Positions 16,901 through 25,001 of a DNA stretch of 44,705 nt are shown piece after piece. The notes beneath the pieces are model-generated. The model did not search any database and was not told where the DNA came from. It saw only the letters and a program-made list of their open reading frames with translations. This DNA comes from JAWLAT01 sp041395325 (GTDB taxonomy: Bacteria > Pseudomonadota > Gammaproteobacteria > Xanthomonadales > SZUA-5). Position 1 is the stretch's first letter, and each line of letters opens with the position of its first letter. The stretch is from the NCBI GenBank assembly GCA_041395325.1, contig JAWLAT010000036.1, forward strand, positions 1 to 44,705, in the 5' to 3' direction. A program made the translations under genes and the position numbers.

Positions 16901-18994
16901 TTAGTAAACGTCCGCCACGGTGTTGTGGATGTTGAACTTGCCGGTCGGCGTGATGATCCGCTCGCCCTTGATCACTTTCTTCAGTTTCAGGGTGCGATCG
17001 TCGATCACCACGATGGCGCTCTGTTCTTCCTTGCCACTCCAGACCGAGAACCAGACTTCGTCGCCGGCCTGATTGAACTCCGGTTGCACGACCCGCTTGG
17101 GGCCTGGTCCGAGCTTGGCCCAATCGGCGATCGGCAGCACCTTGAAGCCCTGCTCCGGCCGGGTGACGTCGAATACCGCAATGGTCTGCGAGATCGCCGT
17201 GTCGGGATTCAGCGGCGTATCCACGTACAGGTGCTTGCTGGTCGGATGCGTCTTGACGAACAGCGAGCCGCCGCCCTGCCCTTTCCAGACATCGACCACG
17301 GTCCAGGCTTGTTCGGGATGTCCTTCGGGATCGGTGCCGATCAGGGTGATCTTCTCGTTGCCCAGCGCACTGGTGGCCCATACCGGCCCGTATTGCGGAT
17401 GGATGAAGTTGGCGCCGCGGCCCGGATGCGGAATCTTGTCGGCGTCGATCAGCGCCGTCATCTTGCGTTCGCGCGAATCGACCACGGCGATCTTGTCGGA
17501 CTGATTGGCCGCGGTCAGGAAGTAACGGTGGCTGCGATCCCAGCCACCGTCATGCAGGAAGCGCGCGGCATTGAGCGTGGTGACCTGCAGGTTCTCCAGG
17601 TCGGCGTAATTGACCAGCAGAATGCGGCCGGTTTCCTTGACGTTGACGATGAACTCCGGGTGCTCGTGGCTGGCGACGATCGCCGCCACGCGTGGCTCCG
17701 GGTGGTACTCCTGGGTGTCGACGGTCATGCCGCGGGTGGAGACGATCTTCAACGGCTCCAGGGTCGGGCCGTCCATGATCACGTACTGGGGCGGCCAGTA
17801 GGCGCCGGCAATCGCCAGCTTGTCCTCGAAGCCCTGGTATTTGCTGGTCTCGACCGAACGCGCCTCCAGGCCGATCTTGATCTCGGCGACGATGGCCGGC
17901 GGATCCATCCACAGGTCGATCAGATCGATCTTGGCGTCGCGGCCGATCGTGTAGACATAGCGGCCAGAATGCGACACCCGCGAGATGTGCACCGCGTAAC
18001 CGGTCTTGAGGATCGCCACGACCTCCTTGGTGTCGCCATCGATCAGCGCGACCTCGCCCGAATCACGCAAGGTGACGGCGAAGAAGTTGTCGATATTGCG
18101 GCTGTGCATCTGGCGCGTCGGTCGCTGCTCGACCGGGACCATGACCTTCCAGCTCTCGCGCATCTGCGGCAGGCCGAACTCCGGCGGATTGGGTGGGTCG
18201 TGCTGCAGGAAGCGGGCCATGATGTTGACCTCGGCCGCCGTCAGTTCACCCGAAGAACCCCAGTTGGGCATGCCGGCCGGCGAGCCGTAGTTGATCAGTG
18301 CTTCCAAGTACTGCGTGCCCTTGGCGCGGGTGATGTCGGTGGTCAGCGGCTTGCCGGTGGCGCCCTTGCGCAGCACACCGTGGCAACCGGCGCAGCGTTC
18401 GAAAAAGATCTGCGTGGCGCGCTCGAACTCCGCCTTGGAAATCGATGGCGCGTCCGGATTGACGATCATCTCCACATCGCTGGCGGCGATCGTCGAGGCT
18501 GCGCCCTGGTAGGTCATCTCGCCCTCGGTCGTGCCCGGATGGCGTTCGCCCTGGGCCGGATCGGCGGACACGGCCAGCTGCCCGCGGGCCGCGACCACGG
18601 CCTTGGCATCCAGCATGCCGCCCGGGTTGTCCCAGCTGTTCATGACGAAGTTGACGGTCGCGGCGATGTCCTCGTCGCTGAGGTGGCTCATCGCCGGCAT
18701 CACATTGTTGTATTCGACGCCGTTGACCACCAGCTTGCCGCTGACCCCCTTGAGGATCGCCTCCAGTACGCCGGCTGCCCCACGTTCGGCGATGTAGGAC
18801 GAATTGACCAACGGCGGGAAGGCACCGGCCAGGCCCGTGCCTGTTGGCTGGTGGCAGGCCGCACAGTTGGCCAGATAAACCGCCTTGCCGGCCTCCAGCC
18901 CCTGTTTGGGCAGCCGTTCGTTGCTCAGATCATCGGCCAGTGCCGTCCCCATCTGCAGCAGGGTGGCCAGCACACATCCGCTCAGGACCCTCAT
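16901..18994 (-). CDS. nirS: Cytochrome cd1 nitrite reductase NirS with an additional N-terminal cytochrome c domain
   Basis: Periplasmic reductase converting nitrite to NO. Residues 1-20 are a signal peptide (MRVLSGCVLATLLQMGTALA). A first cytochrome c domain carries CAACH at 44-48, with GAFPPLVNSSYI and VNGVEYNNVMPAM like NirC/c55X-type cytochromes. A second domain with CAGCH at 201-205 is the c domain usual for NirS. The remaining ~420 residues form the d1 propeller, with VHISR (haem d1 ligand), SHEHPEF and FLHDGGWD supplying the expected active-site histidines. At 697 residues it is about 130 longer than typical NirS, consistent with fusion of a small electron-donor cytochrome. GGGAG seven bases before the ATG at 18994 favours it over the ATG at 19000. 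An FNR/DNR box lies upstream. No nirF, nirJ or other haem d1 genes are in the window. Confidence 0.95.
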   Translation of the reverse strand: MRVLSGCVLATLLQMGTALADDLSNERLPKQGLEAGKAVYLANCAACHQPTGTGLAGAFPPLVNSSYIAERGAAGVLEAILKGVSGKLVVNGVEYNNVMPAMSHLSDEDIAATVNFVMNSWDNPGGMLDAKAVVAARGQLAVSADPAQGERHPGTTEGEMTYQGAASTIAASDVEMIVNPDAPSISKAEFERATQIFFERCAGCHGVLRKGATGKPLTTDITRAKGTQYLEALINYGSPAGMPNWGSSGELTAAEVNIMARFLQHDPPNPPEFGLPQMRESWKVMVPVEQRPTRQMHSRNIDNFFAVTLRDSGEVALIDGDTKEVVAILKTGYAVHISRVSHSGRYVYTIGRDAKIDLIDLWMDPPAIVAEIKIGLEARSVETSKYQGFEDKLAIAGAYWPPQYVIMDGPTLEPLKIVSTRGMTVDTQEYHPEPRVAAIVASHEHPEFIVNVKETGRILLVNYADLENLQVTTLNAARFLHDGGWDRSHRYFLTAANQSDKIAVVDSRERKMTALIDADKIPHPGRGANFIHPQYGPVWATSALGNEKITLIGTDPEGHPEQAWTVVDVWKGQGGGSLFVKTHPTSKHLYVDTPLNPDTAISQTIAVFDVTRPEQGFKVLPIADWAKLGPGPKRVVQPEFNQAGDEVWFSVWSGKEEQSAIVVIDDRTLKLKKVIKGERIITPTGKFNIHNTVADVY

Positions 18995-19064
18995 CCTCAT
19001 GCTCCCGTCGCGCGCCGGAAGGGGCGCTTTGGCTCAGCTTTGCAGCGCTGAGCCGACGCTCGCC

Positions 19065-19078
19065 ATGATCTGAATCAA
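19065..19078 (-). promoter_or_regulatory. FNR/DNR box upstream of nirS
   Basis: The minus strand reads TTGATTCAGATCAT, matching the TTGAT-N4-ATCAA consensus except for the last base. The centre is about 77 bases before the nirS ATG. It shares 13 of 14 bases with the norB box, so both genes are probably activated by the same regulator. Confidence 0.8.
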
Positions 19079-19177
19079 GTCGTTATGGAAAGAGCCGCGT
19101 CGGGCCGGCAGTGACCGCTGCGCGGTCGACCAGAGCGGCCCGCAGAGCACGCTGTTCGACGGCCAACACCAGGCGCA

Positions 19178-19372
19178 TCAGGACTTGCTCAACGGACAGC
19201 TGCTGAAGCCAAACAGCGGATAGACCGGGCAGAAACCGACCAGCCCCGTCGCCAGCGGGACTACGCCGATCCAGGCCCAGATGGGTCCGCCCAACAGCAG
19301 CACCCAGCCAATCAGCAACAGTCCCACGACCATTCGTGCGATGCGATCGATACCACCGACATTGCGTTTCAT
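19178..19372 (-). CDS. DUF2892 (YgaP-like membrane domain) protein
   Basis: A 64-residue inner-membrane protein of the DUF2892 family. It has the family start MKRNVGGIDRIARMVVG, two hydrophobic helices (about 14-30 and 32-46), and a C-terminal CPVYPLFGFSSCPL with two cysteines. Some family members are fused to rhodanese domains and handle sulfur compounds; stand-alone copies have no proven role. AGGAG seven bases upstream supports the start at 19372. A 16-base palindrome lies 59-74 bases before the start, and a Crp/Fnr regulator is encoded just upstream, which suggests the gene is a direct target of that regulator. Confidence 0.85.
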   Translation of the reverse strand: MKRNVGGIDRIARMVVGLLLIGWVLLLGGPIWAWIGVVPLATGLVGFCPVYPLFGFSSCPLSKS

Positions 19373-19430
19373 CTCGATCTCCTCAGGTGATTGCGTGGGT
19401 CCATTGCAACCGACACGGAGATCCGAGGTC

Positions 19431-19446
19431 TGTAACCTGGGTTACA
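19431..19446 (-). promoter_or_regulatory. Palindromic operator, TGTAACC-TG-GGTTACA
   Basis: Two perfect 7-base arms flank a 2-base centre in the gap between the Crp/Fnr regulator and the DUF2892 gene. On the minus strand a -10-like TGCAAT (19408-19403) would put the site at about -42, the position of class II Crp/Fnr activation. The half-site differs from TTGAT, so it is probably read by the cluster-free regulator next door rather than by the FNR protein at 16.0 kb. Confidence 0.6.
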
Positions 19447-19455
19447 CAGCACCGC

Positions 19456-20124
19456 TCAGCGATTGGCGATCTGGCGCAATCCAGCGGCATCGAGAATGCG
19501 GATCTGCTCCCGGCCCAGCTGCACCAGGCCCTGGCCGGCGAAACCCTTGAGCAGCCGACTGACCATTTCGCGAACACTGCCGAGCTCATCGGCCAGCTGC
19601 TGATGAGTCAGCTGCAGGACAGGCCCCTTGCCCAGCAGGCAGCCCGCCAGTCGAGCACCCAGCCGGTGGAAGGCCACCGCCTCGATCAGCGTCATGAGTT
19701 CGGTCAGCCGCTCGGCAAAGAGATGAAAGACGAAGCGACGGAAGACCGGTTCGGCCAACAGTGGCTCGAACAACGCCACCGGCAGCAGCATCAGTTCGCA
19801 GTCGCATTCGGCCACGCCACGCGCCTGGTAGGGCTCGCCCGCCAGCAGGCAGGAAGTGGACAGAATGCAGGTCTCGCCGGGCGTCACCCGGTACAAGGGC
19901 AGCTCGCGTCCGTTGGCCGCCGACTTCACCACCCGCACTCGACCGGAAAGGACCAGGGGAAAGCCCTCGCAAGGCTGCCGCTCGTCAAACAACACCGTCC
20001 CGGCCGGCACCTGTAGCCACCGCCCTGAGTTCAGCATGGGTTGCAGGGTTGAAGCCGGCAGTGCGTTCAGGGCCGGATAGTCCTGCAGCAAACGCTGCGC
20101 ATCAAGCGGCGCGCTGGTGCTCAT
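19456..20124 (-). CDS. Crp/Fnr-family transcriptional regulator without Fe-S cysteines
   Basis: A 222-residue one-component regulator. Residues about 30-115 form a cyclic-nucleotide-binding-like roll (PAGTVLFDERQPCEGFPLVLSGRVRVVK), followed by a dimerisation helix and a winged HTH (THQQLADELGSVREMVSRLLKGF). The N-terminal cysteine cluster of FNR is absent; cysteines occur at CEGF, CILSTSC and ECDCE, so a redox role is not excluded. The recognition helix SVREMVSR differs from the ETVSR of the FNR-like protein nearby, predicting a different site. Its ATG overlaps the stop of the methyltransferase gene (ATGA), indicating translational coupling. The target is probably the DUF2892 gene downstream. 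Confidence 0.9.
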   Translation of the reverse strand: MSTSAPLDAQRLLQDYPALNALPASTLQPMLNSGRWLQVPAGTVLFDERQPCEGFPLVLSGRVRVVKSAANGRELPLYRVTPGETCILSTSCLLAGEPYQARGVAECDCELMLLPVALFEPLLAEPVFRRFVFHLFAERLTELMTLIEAVAFHRLGARLAGCLLGKGPVLQLTHQQLADELGSVREMVSRLLKGFAGQGLVQLGREQIRILDAAGLRQIANR

Positions 20125-20912
20125 GCGCTGCCGGGGACCCGACCACGCACCGCGTGCGCTCGCGCGCTGGCGTGGACTCGGCCTTCGGCGTCAATGGGCA
20201 GCAGACCCTTCAAGTGCTGGCGCAGGCGCTGCTGATCGGCGGCCGACAGCGCGGCCAGTCGGGCGCCGACGCTGGGGGCGCCGAGGATGATCTGCCAGTA
20301 CTCGTCCAGGCTGGCGTAGCTGCGCTCAACGTTGATGACGCGAGTCCGCACGTCGACCAGACCGGCCTCCTGCCATAGCGCGGTCATCACCTCCAGTCGC
20401 GAGGCCTCCGGGCTGGGCGGGGCGGGCACTTCCACGCCCATCGCCGTCACCGCCTCGCGCAGGATCTCGTAGGGAAAGCCCTTGCCGTACATGTCCCAGG
20501 CATAGGCCGACACGCAGCCGCCGGGGCAAATGACCCGGGTCATTTCGGCCACCCCGCGGGCCGGCTCGGGTACGAAGAACAGCACCAAGGGCATCACCGC
20601 CACGTCGAACGCATCAGCCTCAAAGGGCAATGCCATCGCATCGGCCTGACGAAAATCCACCTCCCGCAATGCCGGTAGCCTGCGCGCATGCACCAGCTGC
20701 GGCTCGGAGGGATCGATACCGGCCACGGCGGCGGGCGCGGCGTCGGCGATCAGCTGTTCGGTGAAGGCGCCATTGCCGCAGCCCACGTCGAGCCAGCGCA
20801 GGCCGTCCGGCAGTGCCAGCCAACGCAGGAATTCGGCGCCGACGCTGCGGCTCCACACGCCCATGTAACGCTCATAGGCAGCGCCATCGTCAAAGCGGAT
20901 CTCTATGGTCAT
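20121..20912 (-). CDS. Class I SAM-dependent methyltransferase
   Basis: A 263-residue cytoplasmic methyltransferase with a Rossmann fold. Motif I is WLDVGCGNGAFTEQL (about residues 40-54), an acidic residue follows in AVAGIDPSE, and motif III/IV appears as DAMALPFEADAFDVAVM. The sequence resembles UbiE/Methyltransf_11 proteins, but the substrate cannot be read from it. Its last codon overlaps the start of the Crp/Fnr gene, so the two form an operon. Pairing with a redox-type regulator may mean a role in stress or anaerobic metabolism; this is inference. Confidence 0.9.
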   Translation of the reverse strand: MTIEIRFDDGAAYERYMGVWSRSVGAEFLRWLALPDGLRWLDVGCGNGAFTEQLIADAAPAAVAGIDPSEPQLVHARRLPALREVDFRQADAMALPFEADAFDVAVMPLVLFFVPEPARGVAEMTRVICPGGCVSAYAWDMYGKGFPYEILREAVTAMGVEVPAPPSPEASRLEVMTALWQEAGLVDVRTRVINVERSYASLDEYWQIILGAPSVGARLAALSAADQQRLRQHLKGLLPIDAEGRVHASARAHAVRGRVPGSA

Positions 20913-21010
20913 CGCTGCATTCCTTGCCTGCCCGGGAAGCCCGACGGGACCGGCAGTGTGCCAGAGCCATTCCGCGGCCGCCGATCACTCGACGAGGCCG
21001 CGCGAAGCGA

Positions 21011-22543
21011 CTATTCGAAGGAATCGACCAGCAGCTGCCCCAGGTCCACATCCAGCAATAGATCCAGATTCAGCACGGCATTTGAATAGCCCGAAGCCAG
21101 CGCTCGAGTCGAGAAGCGGAAGACGTTGTTGCCCTCCTGCAGTTCCGCCAGCGGCAAGTCGATGGCGTGATTGACGCCACCACCCTGCCCGGCCTCATTG
21201 GCGATCATGGCCCGCTCGCCGTCGGTGAAGGGCCGCTCATGCGGCGCAAAACCGTTGATCTGGTAGATCAGCCGGGCATCCGGACCAATCAGGCCACCCT
21301 GATTCCAGTTCTGGTAGTAGCCGGTCAGCACCAGCCGGGCGCGCGCCACGCCCTCCAGCGAGACGCCGGTGAAAATCAGTGGATCGCTGAGTTCAGTGGG
21401 GTCATTGGGGATCAGATAGCCCACGGTTCGCCCGGGCTGGACCAGCGTGACCGTCTGGCCATTGGCGTCGAGATAACTCTCTTCACGCTCGTAGGCGATG
21501 TTGGAATCGGGCACCTCGTATTCACGGGTGCCGGCAATGACCGGACCATCGAAGCCGATGTTGTCCCAATAGGCATTCCAGGAGCGCAGGGGGTGCGGCG
21601 TGCCGTAGTTATCCTGGGTGTATTTCCAGGTGGCGTGATTGTGCGACAGCAGCGCCACATAGCCTCGATCGAAGGGCAGCGGCGCGCTCAGCGTGACCGC
21701 CGCGCTGGCGCTGGGAGGCGGAAACTGGATGCCGTCGGTCGATGGCGCGGAAGCCTCGATCTGGATCATGTGGGTGGAGAGACTGATCTGGATGTGATTC
21801 AAACGCCCGCGCGCAGCGTCAACGGGTGGGTTGAACAGGTCCTCATGCACGGCGATCGTGGCGTAGTCCTGGATCTCGTGCACCGACACGCTGGCCAGAC
21901 TCTGCGGCCGCTGAAAGCCGACGAACACGATCAGCAGACCATTGCGCGGATTGGGGCCGCGGCCATTGAGATCCCAGTTGGCGGTCGGTGCCGGATCGTC
22001 GCTGATCACCACACTGCTGTAGCCGAGCAGCAGTTCGCTGTGCAGGTCCAGATCGAAGACCAGCCGGCCGGTGCGACCGGCGAAATCGAAGGGCTGCCGG
22101 ATCCGGTAACTATTGACCCCATAGTTCTGACTGGCGGTGGCGGTCACCAGATGCCGAGTCTGGATGTGGGCGTTGGGCTCGCAGATCAGCGTGTCGTCGG
22201 TGACCGGCAGGAAGGTCGGCAGACCCGCGCGGCATTCGGCTGGCTCACCGGCCATCAGACCCAGTTCGGCATCACGTACCCAGAAGGGAACATCACCGGT
22301 GGTGGCCAATGGCTGGGTGTATCGCGACGCCGAAAAGCGGCGCCGATCCAGTTCGCCGCCGCGTCCGCGCCACGCGACGGGTGCCGGACCCGACTCAAAG
22401 GTCTCGCAGAAGGCTGCCGCGGGCAGGCCGCAGCCGGGCGAGCCGGCGGCACTGGTCGGACTGGCACCGGAGGCGAGTCCAGCATGGAACAAGCCGACCA
22501 TGAAGGGTACTGCGGCGGGAAAACCGCTCCATCGGCAGGTCAT
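21011..22543 (-). CDS. Secreted protein of unknown function with acidic F-E C-terminus
   Basis: I do not recognise a domain in this 510-residue protein. A signal peptide is likely (residues 1 to about 30, MTCRWSGFPAAVPFMVGLFHAGLASGASP). The mature start contains CGLPAAAFCETFESG and the rest looks beta-rich, with aromatic-rich stretches (SHNHATWKYTQDNYG, WNAYWDNIGFDG) like a carbohydrate-binding or jelly-roll fold. The protein ends LLVDSFE, comparable to the LFDDGFE end of the secreted protein at 25.0 kb. The frame is open to 22951, but the start at 22543 is chosen because it has an AGGA box and longer versions would run into the divergent cytochrome gene. A divergent 175-base region separates it from that cytochrome. 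Confidence 0.75.
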   Translation of the reverse strand: MTCRWSGFPAAVPFMVGLFHAGLASGASPTSAAGSPGCGLPAAAFCETFESGPAPVAWRGRGGELDRRRFSASRYTQPLATTGDVPFWVRDAELGLMAGEPAECRAGLPTFLPVTDDTLICEPNAHIQTRHLVTATASQNYGVNSYRIRQPFDFAGRTGRLVFDLDLHSELLLGYSSVVISDDPAPTANWDLNGRGPNPRNGLLIVFVGFQRPQSLASVSVHEIQDYATIAVHEDLFNPPVDAARGRLNHIQISLSTHMIQIEASAPSTDGIQFPPPSASAAVTLSAPLPFDRGYVALLSHNHATWKYTQDNYGTPHPLRSWNAYWDNIGFDGPVIAGTREYEVPDSNIAYEREESYLDANGQTVTLVQPGRTVGYLIPNDPTELSDPLIFTGVSLEGVARARLVLTGYYQNWNQGGLIGPDARLIYQINGFAPHERPFTDGERAMIANEAGQGGGVNHAIDLPLAELQEGNNVFRFSTRALASGYSNAVLNLDLLLDVDLGQLLVDSFE

Positions 22544-22718
22544 CGTCCTGCTCCGTCCATCGTTGCCTCGCAGCCTAGTCGGCAGCCGCTGCGCGAGCCG
22601 CGGCACAGTCCGCAGTCCAGCGCTGTCATGGCGCCCAGGCGTGGGCAACGTGGGAGAAGCGGCCCGCCAGGACCAGTGAAAGGACAGCGACAGCTGCCGA
22701 CCGTGGAGGAGCAAGACG

Positions 22719-24776
22719 ATGAACGCCCGCCTGGCCCTGTGTCTGAGTGCCTTGTTGCTGACCCCATCGGTGCAGGCCGCGCCCGCCTGCGCCGACGGCA
22801 ATCCGATTCCGATCACCGCGCCCAGCTGTGCGCCGCTGAAACCGCCAACGCTGTCCTGCGAGATGCCGGCCGACGTGCAGGGGGCGCTGAAGCAGCCCAA
22901 CGCCAGCACGGTGCAGCGCGCCAGCAACCTGTTTTCCTGGCAGACCTTCATCGCGCTGAACTGGCCGGTCGATCCCGAGCAACGCGGGGTGCCGGCGGCC
23001 GACGCACCCTTTTCGGCACCCGGGCCACGAGTGTGGGAGAGCTGGAAGGAGGCCTACGAGGTCTATCTGCCCGAGGGCCGCGAGCCGCCAGCGTGGAACG
23101 CGGCGCAGGACATGCCCGGCATCTGCGGCGGCGTCAACAAGCTGCTGCTGCGCACCAGCAAGGTCAGCGATGTCGTCGACGGTCAGCTGCAGGCGCTGCC
23201 GGCTCAGGGCGATCTGCCGGCCACGCTGAAGGATCAACAAGGCAGGCTGGTGCGCTATGAGATTCGCCTCAATCGCACGCTGTTCGACTACATCGTCAGC
23301 GAGCGCCTGTACGACGGCGCGGTGCAGGCCAAGGCCAGCGCGGTGGACTTCCCTGACGGCAGTCAGCTGATCAAGGCGGCCTGGCGGGAAATCGACGAAA
23401 GCCAGGCGCCGAACTTCCTCAGCACGCTGGCCTGTGTCTGTGATGACGAGGACGTCGATCAGCCCACTGGCTGCCGGGTGCAGCGGATGGGGCTGGCCGG
23501 GCTGCATGTGATGAGCAAGACGCCGTCGGCCCCGCAGTGGATCTGGTCGACCTTCGAGCAGGTCGACAACATCGTCTCCACCCATGCCGATGTGATGCCC
23601 TTGAATGACCCGGCCTGTCCGCCCGAGCGCTGTCCGCCCAACCGGCAGACGCCGGCACAGGTGCCCTCTCAGATCACCCGCGTGGTGCCCATCCCGAACC
23701 AGAATCCAATCTGTTCGCAGACCGATCAGCCCACCGACAACGTGGCCGCCCTGAATGCCGACCTGCGCAAGGCGATCAGTGCGGCCAATCTGGCCCTGGC
23801 GCAGTACGAACTGGTCAATACCCAGTGGCCCGTGCCCGGCCACAGCCCCACCCGCGGCACCGAGTTCGTCGTGGCGCCCACCGTACTGGCGAATACCACG
23901 ATGGAAAGCTTCGCGCAGGAGGCCTCCACCTGCATGGGCTGTCACGCCATGTCACGCACCCTCAATCCGGCGCAGTTTGTCAGTGCGGACTTCAGTTTCA
24001 CCCTGAACAACGCGCAGCCACGACCGGCGCAGGCGGAGTGCGAGGATGTGGAGGCGTCGGAGTCCTGCAACGATCAGCTGTTGCCGACGCCGCATGAACC
24101 GTGGCCCGAGGCGCCCATCGAATGGGCCGTCTACCGCGGTTATGACTACGCCATCCAAACCTATGAACTGGTCAACCAGCCGGGCGAGACGCCTTTCGTC
24201 GGCAACCGGCTGCACTGCCAGAGCTGTCATCTGCACGGCGGCGGTGACCCCGAAGCCGGCTGGTGGGCCGGGTCCTATCAGCGCATGGGTGGCCTGGAGG
24301 GTCTGCAGAACCGCATCAACGGCTGCTTCGAGCGCAGCATGAACGGCCGCGCGCTGTGCACGCCGGGCACCGATTGCGACAACAACACGGTAATGAGCAC
24401 CTTGATCGCCTACATGCGCTGGCTGGATGTGCAGTACGCCAGGCGCTACGGCAAGAAGACGCCCACCTCGGGCTTTCCGCCGCTGCCCGAGCCACCGCAG
24501 CCGCCATCAGCCGATCGCGGCGCGGCGGTGTTCGCGCAGAAGTGCGCCTATTGCCACGACGTCGACGGCCAGGGCCGCTATCTGGGCGGCTATTTCCGTC
24601 CGGCCGTGTGGGGACCGGACTCGTACAACGCCGCGGCCGGACTGGGCAAGGTCGAGACGCTGGCGGCCTTCATCGGCGCCAACATGCCCTACACCAGTGG
24701 CGGGCTGCTGACTCCGCAGGAGGCTTGGGATGTGGCCACCTTCATCGATGCGCAGCCGCGCCCGGGAAAGGACTGA
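22719..24776 (+). CDS. Tri-haem cytochrome c with TsdA-like C-terminal domain
   Basis: Exported 685-residue cytochrome. Residues 1-20 are a signal peptide ending VQA. An N-terminal region of about 380 residues (FSWQTFIALNWP, WESWKEAYEVYLPEG, PQWIWSTFEQVDN) precedes a first haem motif CMGCH at 405-409. The C-terminal ~220 residues resemble the di-haem thiosulfate dehydrogenase TsdA: CQSCH at 500-504 followed by GGLEGLQNRINGCFERSMNG, then CAYCH at 609-613 with GQGRYLGGYF and a C-terminal TPQEAWDVATFID. It is therefore a probable electron-transfer or sulfur-oxidising periplasmic enzyme, larger than TsdA because of the fused mono-haem domain. GGAGGAG before the ATG supports the start. No sox, tsdB or other sulfur genes are adjacent. 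Confidence 0.85.
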   Translation: MNARLALCLSALLLTPSVQAAPACADGNPIPITAPSCAPLKPPTLSCEMPADVQGALKQPNASTVQRASNLFSWQTFIALNWPVDPEQRGVPAADAPFSAPGPRVWESWKEAYEVYLPEGREPPAWNAAQDMPGICGGVNKLLLRTSKVSDVVDGQLQALPAQGDLPATLKDQQGRLVRYEIRLNRTLFDYIVSERLYDGAVQAKASAVDFPDGSQLIKAAWREIDESQAPNFLSTLACVCDDEDVDQPTGCRVQRMGLAGLHVMSKTPSAPQWIWSTFEQVDNIVSTHADVMPLNDPACPPERCPPNRQTPAQVPSQITRVVPIPNQNPICSQTDQPTDNVAALNADLRKAISAANLALAQYELVNTQWPVPGHSPTRGTEFVVAPTVLANTTMESFAQEASTCMGCHAMSRTLNPAQFVSADFSFTLNNAQPRPAQAECEDVEASESCNDQLLPTPHEPWPEAPIEWAVYRGYDYAIQTYELVNQPGETPFVGNRLHCQSCHLHGGGDPEAGWWAGSYQRMGGLEGLQNRINGCFERSMNGRALCTPGTDCDNNTVMSTLIAYMRWLDVQYARRYGKKTPTSGFPPLPEPPQPPSADRGAAVFAQKCAYCHDVDGQGRYLGGYFRPAVWGPDSYNAAAGLGKVETLAAFIGANMPYTSGGLLTPQEAWDVATFIDAQPRPGKD

Positions 24777-24819
24777 AGCGGGCCCGACTGAACTGCGGCC
24801 AGCACAGCGCGGATGATGA

Positions 24820-24882
24820 CAGCGCCGCTGCCGCATTTCTCCCGCGGCCGAGAATCGACTCTCAGCTGCGGGAGCGGCGCTG
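24820..24882 (+). terminator. Large interrupted stem-loop downstream of the tri-haem cytochrome
   Basis: CAGCGCCG (24820-24827) pairs with CGGCGCTG (24875-24882), and CTCCCGC (24839-24845) with GCGGGAG (24868-24874), leaving an 11-base bulge on the left side. The apical part contains a further GAGA/TCTC pairing. There is no T run, so this could be a terminator, a processing signal or a structured RNA. The stretch from here to 25001 is AT-richer and probably holds the promoter of the next gene, though I see no clear hexamers. Confidence 0.45.
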
Positions 24883-25001
24883 ATGATCCATTTCTGCGAT
24901 TTCAAGTATCCATATGATCTAAAAGAAGTTCTTGCGGGGATTCAGGTCTGGCACGGGCTGTGCGTAGGGTCGGCAACAACTTGCCGACGTGGACGCCTGT
25001 C

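Noticed and set aside
16826..19051. Plus-strand open frame (741 codons)
   Set aside because: Antisense to nirS, whose haem and active-site motifs are certain.
22544..22951. N-terminal extension of the secreted protein gene up to 22951
   Set aside because: It would run through the start of the divergent cytochrome gene, places the signal peptide deep inside the protein and has no supporting ribosome binding site.
21167..23260. Plus-strand open frame (697 codons)
   Set aside because: Overlaps the secreted protein on the other strand and the start of the cytochrome in another frame; composition is that of a shadow frame.
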